A stretch of 58,378 nt of DNA from Hortaea werneckii. Its lineage: Eukaryota; Ascomycota; Dothideomycetes; Mycosphaerellales; Teratosphaeriaceae. The stretch is from NCBI GenBank assembly GCA_037044905.1, contig JBAOKB010000066.1, positions 1-58,378 on the forward strand, given 5' to 3'. The stretch's first letter is position 1, and each line of letters starts with the position of its first letter. Below are positions 53,287-58,378 of this stretch, piece after piece. Position numbers and translations under genes: made by a program. The notes under the pieces are model-generated. The model saw nothing but the letters and a program-made list of their open reading frames with translations, was not told the DNA's origin and made no database searches.

Positions 53287-53934
53287 GACGGGGAGAGAGG
53301 CCCATGAGGCTATGGGTTGAGATTACTGTCCGTGTTTGGACACCGCGGATACGGGGTTGCTATCTCTGCGTATCACCAAAAGCTACCGAGCAGATTAACG
53401 GAGCGCGTATGTCGCAGACTCGCGCAGCAGATGCTAGCGTCGCATGCATCTTTTGCCAGTAAAGAGAGGTATGTTGCCATTGTTGTAGGGATCGTCGCAG
53501 GCGCTAATGAATCGCGTAGATATGCACAGCTGCAGTAACATATTAAGTATCCGCCACGCCGAGGCCGAAGGTCACTCTACGACCGGACTGGCTATGCATC
53601 ATGAAGAGCGGAACAGTAGCATTTGCACGCTGAAAGTGCCATTGGCATCTCGCAGCAATGCGGACAGCCCTGAAGGCAACCTCTCAGTGTCCATTTCTCC
53701 TGCACTTTGCCGCAGCTATACCAACCGTTTAATGAAGATTTTTCATGTCCGCATGAGAAGCCTATTCATTGACGATCATGAAGGACAGCGTGCCAATCAA
53801 AACCTCTGTGTATCTTTTCATCCTTGTCTACCAATACTGTATTACTTATCATCGTCGCAAATAAAGCGAACGTCAAATCTCTCCAAAGCCCCGAAACAAG
53901 GGGGATTGCTGCTTTTACTCGGTTCATTTCATCA
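53287..53934. other. Convergent intergenic region
   Basis: This 650-bp region joins the SWI5 and histidine kinase 3' ends. A plus-strand frame from 53507 runs through it and antisense to the receiver domain of the kinase; I treat it as a shadow. Confidence 0.5.
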
Positions 53935-56900
53935 TCAAGACTTCCCATCATTACTCGTTCCCAGCTGCTGGGGCGGCGGCACACGCTCCATTTCCGTCTT
54001 CTTGACCTCCTCCAACACCCTACTCAGCTCCTTCAGCCTCACGGGCTTCGTCAGGAACAAATCGACACCGGAACTGAAAGCTTCGTGTTGTGCACTCGCG
54101 GTGCCTAGACCCGTCAGCGCGATGATATGCGCCGGGTGCAAACCGTGCTGCTGTTCGAAAGCCCGGATGAGACGCGTGGCTTCGAAGCCGTTCAGCACCG
54201 GCATGTTGATGTCCATAAGTACGACCTGCGGTTTCTCGAGCAGGCTGGGAGTTTCGGTGGAGGGAGAAGAAGTACTGGAAGTTCCTTGCGGATGGGACTT
54301 CAGAGCAGCGAAGTAGGCTGCCTTGTAGGCTTCAACTGCTTCCTGCCCATCCGTCGCAGTTGTGCGATGGTGGCCCTGTTTCCGGGCGTAGTTGACTAGG
54401 AGTTGGAGATTGATCTGGTTGTCATCCACCAGCAACAAGGACAAGCCGTCTTTTGAACCATGTGAAACTTTCCTCGGGACAGACGGACGCTTCAGTGTGA
54501 GCGGGTCGACCGGTAGGGGTGAGTGTGGCCTGCTTCCTACGGACTTGGCTCTGTTGGTTGTGTTACTTTCCTCGGTTGGACTCAATCGCTGTCGATGTGT
54601 AGAAAGGCGCTGAGTTTCTTCCTCTGCAAGGCGGACTACTTTGCCGCTCTTGATACGGTCTTGTTCTGCTTCGGGACTGCTACTGCCCTCGTCGCGGTCT
54701 TCGATCCTGATGGGTAGTGTTTGAGGCTCTCCGCCTTGAGACGAGAGTGGCGATAGCCATTGTGCGAGGTTCGCAATCTCGGACACCGCGCCCGCGGTAG
54801 TGCTGGTCTGGCCTTCGGTAGCAGTCATCTCTTCTCGGAATCTAGACAGGCAAGCTTTGACTGCTGTAGCTAGGCGGTCTGGTCCGCAGGGCTGGGCGAT
54901 GAACTCTACGTCCGCCGGGGTGAAGCCCAGAGCCGCAGTACCGGCACGGAGTTGACGAGCTGAAATTGCACTATCGCAGAGTATTATGATAGGCTTGCGA
55001 GACTCTGATGCTGTCTCGGTCCGCCGAGAACGTAGTCGTTCCTGATATAGTCCAAGATCTCGCTCAGCAATCAGGTAGAGATCCGATTGAGGGTCTAAAC
55101 TCCAATCTGCTCTTCTGCTCTGAACACCCAGGCCAGCACAGCAATCTTCGATGTTCTTATGCAGGTGTGCGCGAGCTTGTTGATGTGCATTTGCTGTCGA
55201 TGTTTCTGATAATTCCTCAAAGCCAAGGATGCCAAGCATAGTTCCTTCCAGCGCTCGTCTATGTTGCGAGAACCGATCGCTTCTATCAGGCCGGCTACGA
55301 TCGATAGGCACAGTGACAATCATGGTAGTTCCGGTACCCTTTTCACTCTGGACCTCAATCTTTCCGCCCATGGCCTTGATGATCTTGGCAACCAAGCTCA
55401 TGCCCAGACCAGTCCCTTCCATGAGGGTGTCCTCCTGAGAGAAGGCACGGAAGAGATGGTTCTCGAGGAACTCCCTAGACATGCCCTTGCCACTGTCGGA
55501 TACCGTGAAGACAGCGTTGCAACGCCTTCGCTTCCCAGGAATCGGTTCAGCCTTCAGAGACACGTGAATGAACCCTTCAGCAGTATACTTAAGAGCGTTG
55601 CTGACGAGGTTAATGCAGATCCGTTTCCAGCCTCCAACAGGCAGCCGACATTTCCAGTTGCCATCAGACGGACGAGCAATATCAATCGCCACTGCCACTT
55701 TCCGCTCCAGGATGGTCTGCTTATCCCTACTGCAGCAGAAAGAGTAAACGGCGGTTTCCACGACTTCTTCCGTGATCTCGTCCAGCGAGACGTCAGAATC
55801 TTGTGCAAGAATGCCGCCCAACTGCGATGCACCAGCCGAAGGCGGGGCCAGTTTCCTCCGCTGGCCATCACCTGAGCTACCGACTTGGTGTTTGGAAATC
55901 TGGTTGATCTTGGAAAAGTCCAGGAGATGGTCCACAATGTCCAGTAAGGTCCGCCCGCAGATTTCAATCTGGCTGATAAGCGCCGCCGTGAAAGAGTCGG
56001 AGTCCTGATCTTGTAAGCACTCTACGCTTCCGAGAATGCCGTGCAAGGGTGAGCGCAGCTCATGGGAGATGGAACTTATGAAGTCGCTCTTGGCGCTATC
56101 CGAATTTTGCGCTTCAATGCGATGCACTTCTGCAATCGCTACGTCGTTGAAGGCACTGAGATACGCTACCTCGGATTCCTGGGAGAACAAGCGCAGCGGG
56201 GAGTATGTCCAAACTGCACAGGCCGCGTACCATCTCCCTCGGCTTTGATCCCACATGCCAACAAGCGCAAGGCTTCGTACACCTGGAAACAAACGCTGTA
56301 TTTCTCTGCCGTCGTCAATTCGAGCGCGCCTACGCCGTAATCTAGGTCTCCGAGTTTGGGACGTTTCAGAGAATTCGCTCTGTGATGTCTTCGGGGTATC
56401 GGGTCGGTGTTCGGTGACTACACTGCTCTCTGAGCTCTCGTCATCCGAAGAAGCATCGCCTTCCTCGTTGAAGTTCCATATCTTGCCATGGGGATAGCGC
56501 CTGAGAATAGAGCGCAGGAACTTCTCTGTGATGGTGGTCTGGTTTGCCACTCGCTGCAGCTCTCCTGACGATGAGTAAGGGTCTTGCGAGGTGTGGGATG
56601 AGGCCAGAACATGACAGACATTGTCCGGTTTATCCTTGCCTTCTATTCGTCTGTGCCCTTCACCGTCTGTGCCCGTCAAATCGCCGCCGCTAGTGATGGC
56701 ATCAGAGCCTAAATCGCTTCCTGTATGGGGCTCGACAAGGCCGCCATAAGTACCGACAGTCGCGTCTAAAAACACACAGCCGTCAACATCGACGGCTTCG
56801 CGAACAACAGTTGCGGCCCGACTGAAAGCTGAGCGCACATTGGAAGCCACTAGTTGTTCGCGAAGGTCCTCTGCATGACGCGTGGTCTTTGCTGTCTTGG

Positions 56901-58368
56901 GAAGTGAGGCATTGCCAGAATCTGAAGTTGAAGTCGGTCCAGTATCTCCCGAGAAATCGCTCACAGTAGGCACAGAATCTGCGCTGACGGTCTTCTTTGA
57001 GCCTTCATTGCTGTTTCGACGCGGTGAAAAGCTCGTTCTGTCATCTGGCGCAGGCGAGGGCGAGGAACTCGACGCCTCGGGATTCAAAAGCGGCGGCCTG
57101 CTTGCAGCGGGGGACACAGAATCCGCCTTGCCCATCTTCTTACGGTCTCGGCGATAACTTTCCTCCTCCCAGCTTCTCAAGCTCGGGGCGCCCTCGATGA
57201 AAGCACCTAGCCCAGCAATCATTTGCGTACCGCGATGATGCTCAGATTTGGCTCTCACGTGTGAAAGATGGGTCATGATCGTGGTTGACATGTCTTTTAG
57301 AAAGTTGACACCTTTTTCGTCCAGCCCCTGAGGACGAGTCTTGTCGTCAAGGCAGCAGTACGCTCCGATGTTGATGCCATTCGGCGTTGTGATTGGTACG
57401 CCAGCGTAAAAGCGAGCCCTGGGTCCATGTGTTACGAACGGTCTATCGCAAAATTGAGTGTCCTGCTCCAAGTCATTGATGATATGAATCATGTCATGAT
57501 TGCTCTCACTGGCAGTCTGGTCCTCTGGTTCCGACAGTTTGCAGACGGTTTCCTCACAGATGGAATATCCCCTGGGAATAATCGAATGGCCTAACCAGAG
57601 CTTGTCTTCGATTTCGTGAACGGAATCATCCTGTAAGGATAGCGTCCTTGTCGCCTCAGCAAGCACATACGCATATTGCGAATCAAAGAAGAAGAGCATT
57701 GCCCGTCGCACGCCCAAGCGCAACGCACCCAGCTGGCAGAAGGCGGTCAAGGCGCGATCGGGAGAGGAGAAAGGTTGGTGATTTCTGACACTCTGCTCAT
57801 CCCTCAGGTTGCATAGCGGAGGCCCAGACTCCGTCAGGGATCGTATGGGCTCATAGTAACGATAGAATTCCCGCTCGCGACGACTTTCGTATAAAGCCGC
57901 CCTTCGGGGTAGATGCATCCTCTCGGCTCCAGCAAAGTCGTGCCCGGGAAGTTGAAGTCTGGTGCACGTTGATACACTGGGCCACTGACAAGGGATCCTT
58001 ATCGGGTCACTGGGCAGCGCATGCTCGCAAAGCTGTGTTGATACCCAGCAAGGAGCTACAGAGGTTGCTGGAAAACGCGGCGGACACGTCTCGCACTGCT
58101 CGCGGCAGTTGTTGGAGGGCTTCTTTATAGGCACATGCAGGTGTGAAGCACATACACCGTGCGGGCGAGGGAAGGACACGACGGTTTCAGGATGGGATCT
58201 GGCGGATTTGGTCGACTCAATACCTACCGGTTGTACCTTTGCTCTCAGGGCAGGGCCTGGTTGAATTCTTCTGCCGGTGATGCCACTGGTTTGGGCCCAG
58301 ATCTCCGGGAGAGGCGTGGGCGGCCGCGGTGGCGTTCGGATCGCGATGACAGGCGCCCGAAACGGCAT
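53935..58368 (-). CDS. Hybrid sensor histidine kinase with GAF and receiver domains
   Basis: Fungal hybrid histidine kinases sense stress or light and pass phosphate to Hpt protein Ypd1, then to Ssk1 or Skn7. The open frame gives 1477 aa from ATG 58368; ATG 57918 (residue 151, MHLPRRAALYESRRERE) is another candidate, since residues 1-150 lack family features. A conserved REREFYRYYEP then leads to a GAF region (about 210-400) with QLGALRLGVRRAMLFFFD and GVPITTPNGINIGAYCCLDD. Long Ser-rich linkers follow. HisKA carries ISHELRSPLHG with His769. The ATPase has N-box NLVSNALKYT and G-boxes DSGKGMS and GTGLGMSL. A degenerate receiver-like region comes next, then a true receiver (LLLVDDNQINLQLL, Asp1386 in VVLMDINMP, Lys in FLTKPV) with an insert before the Asp. 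It may be truncated by the window edge. Confidence 0.9.
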   Translation of the reverse strand: MPFRAPVIAIRTPPRPPTPLPEIWAQTSGITGRRIQPGPALRAKVQPVGIESTKSARSHPETVVSFPRPHGVCASHLHVPIKKPSNNCREQCETCPPRFPATSVAPCWVSTQLCEHALPSDPIRIPCQWPSVSTCTRLQLPGHDFAGAERMHLPRRAALYESRREREFYRYYEPIRSLTESGPPLCNLRDEQSVRNHQPFSSPDRALTAFCQLGALRLGVRRAMLFFFDSQYAYVLAEATRTLSLQDDSVHEIEDKLWLGHSIIPRGYSICEETVCKLSEPEDQTASESNHDMIHIINDLEQDTQFCDRPFVTHGPRARFYAGVPITTPNGINIGAYCCLDDKTRPQGLDEKGVNFLKDMSTTIMTHLSHVRAKSEHHRGTQMIAGLGAFIEGAPSLRSWEEESYRRDRKKMGKADSVSPAASRPPLLNPEASSSSPSPAPDDRTSFSPRRNSNEGSKKTVSADSVPTVSDFSGDTGPTSTSDSGNASLPKTAKTTRHAEDLREQLVASNVRSAFSRAATVVREAVDVDGCVFLDATVGTYGGLVEPHTGSDLGSDAITSGGDLTGTDGEGHRRIEGKDKPDNVCHVLASSHTSQDPYSSSGELQRVANQTTITEKFLRSILRRYPHGKIWNFNEEGDASSDDESSESSVVTEHRPDTPKTSQSEFSETSQTRRPRLRRRRARIDDGREIQRLFPGVRSLALVGMWDQSRGRWYAACAVWTYSPLRLFSQESEVAYLSAFNDVAIAEVHRIEAQNSDSAKSDFISSISHELRSPLHGILGSVECLQDQDSDSFTAALISQIEICGRTLLDIVDHLLDFSKINQISKHQVGSSGDGQRRKLAPPSAGASQLGGILAQDSDVSLDEITEEVVETAVYSFCCSRDKQTILERKVAVAIDIARPSDGNWKCRLPVGGWKRICINLVSNALKYTAEGFIHVSLKAEPIPGKRRRCNAVFTVSDSGKGMSREFLENHLFRAFSQEDTLMEGTGLGMSLVAKIIKAMGGKIEVQSEKGTGTTMIVTVPIDRSRPDRSDRFSQHRRALEGTMLGILGFEELSETSTANAHQQARAHLHKNIEDCCAGLGVQSRRADWSLDPQSDLYLIAERDLGLYQERLRSRRTETASESRKPIIILCDSAISARQLRAGTAALGFTPADVEFIAQPCGPDRLATAVKACLSRFREEMTATEGQTSTTAGAVSEIANLAQWLSPLSSQGGEPQTLPIRIEDRDEGSSSPEAEQDRIKSGKVVRLAEEETQRLSTHRQRLSPTEESNTTNRAKSVGSRPHSPLPVDPLTLKRPSVPRKVSHGSKDGLSLLLVDDNQINLQLLVNYARKQGHHRTTATDGQEAVEAYKAAYFAALKSHPQGTSSTSSPSTETPSLLEKPQVVLMDINMPVLNGFEATRLIRAFEQQHGLHPAHIIALTGLGTASAQHEAFSSGVDLFLTKPVRLKELSRVLEEVKKTEMERVPPPQQLGTSNDGKS

Positions 58369-58378
58369 CGGTCGATTC

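Noticed and set aside
53507..54316. 269-codon plus-strand frame
   Set aside because: It is antisense to the receiver domain of the histidine kinase over most of its length, has no family resemblance, and the kinase motifs are unambiguous.
1..58378. CRISPR arrays, insertion sequences, attachment sites
   Set aside because: No regularly spaced repeats, no transposase or integrase frames, and no long terminal repeats were seen; the DNA is clearly eukaryotic nuclear.

Overview
The window is nuclear DNA of a filamentous ascomycete (Pezizomycotina). Genes carry short introns (mostly 43-140 nt) with GTRAGT-type donors, CTRAC-type branch points and AG acceptors. Nearly every gene is a Pezizomycotina-type orthologue (NHX1-type exchanger, fungal RFX factor, URC1, DUR3, YTP1-like, AIM9-like kinase, hybrid histidine kinase). 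An LPAELRN-type F-box-like gene and dispersed TACCTAGGTA palindromes make Dothideomycetes my best guess, but the class is inference. I saw no rRNA, tRNA, CRISPR array, transposon or biosynthetic core enzyme.

Layout. 0-11.4 kb: cofilin (-), endosomal Na+/H+ exchanger (-), GPH-type sucrose/alpha-glucoside transporter (+), and TRM6 (-), with a low-complexity gap holding a 47-C run before TRM6. 13-20.5 kb: RHEB-like GTPase (+), small nuclear Myb-like protein (-), KAE1 (-), and the BAR protein RVS161/HOB3 (+). 21-34.7 kb: AIM9-like APH kinase (+), URC1 (-) divergent from ELF1 (+), urea transporter DUR3 (-) divergent from a lipid-droplet hydrolase (+), and SUMO E1 subunit AOS1 (-). 35-41 kb: an unrecognised fungal protein (+) divergent from AOS1, an aldo-keto reductase (+) and a secreted-type GMC oxidoreductase (-), the last two convergent. 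42-58 kb: RFX factor (-) divergent from YOP1 (+), two overlapping hypothetical ORFs (+), YTP1-like membrane protein (-) divergent from an RS-rich protein (+), SWI5 (+), and a GAF hybrid histidine kinase (-) that reaches the right edge.

All exon models were built by hand from splice signals. In each multi-exon model with a recognised product the exon lengths sum to a whole number of codons and the junctions restore family motifs.

The strongest unusual signal is in RVS161. Removing a well-formed 870-nt intron gives a canonical 261-aa BAR protein, but that intron is open in frame for all 290 codons and encodes a Ser-rich insert. It looks like a regulated coding intron (exitron). A second in-frame, stop-free 198-nt intron lies in the same gene. 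Other points of interest are URC1 (uracil degradation, which releases urea) two genes from DUR3 (urea uptake) with GATA sites, a degenerate receiver domain in the histidine kinase, and a gene in which a conserved fold seems split by a long disordered insert.
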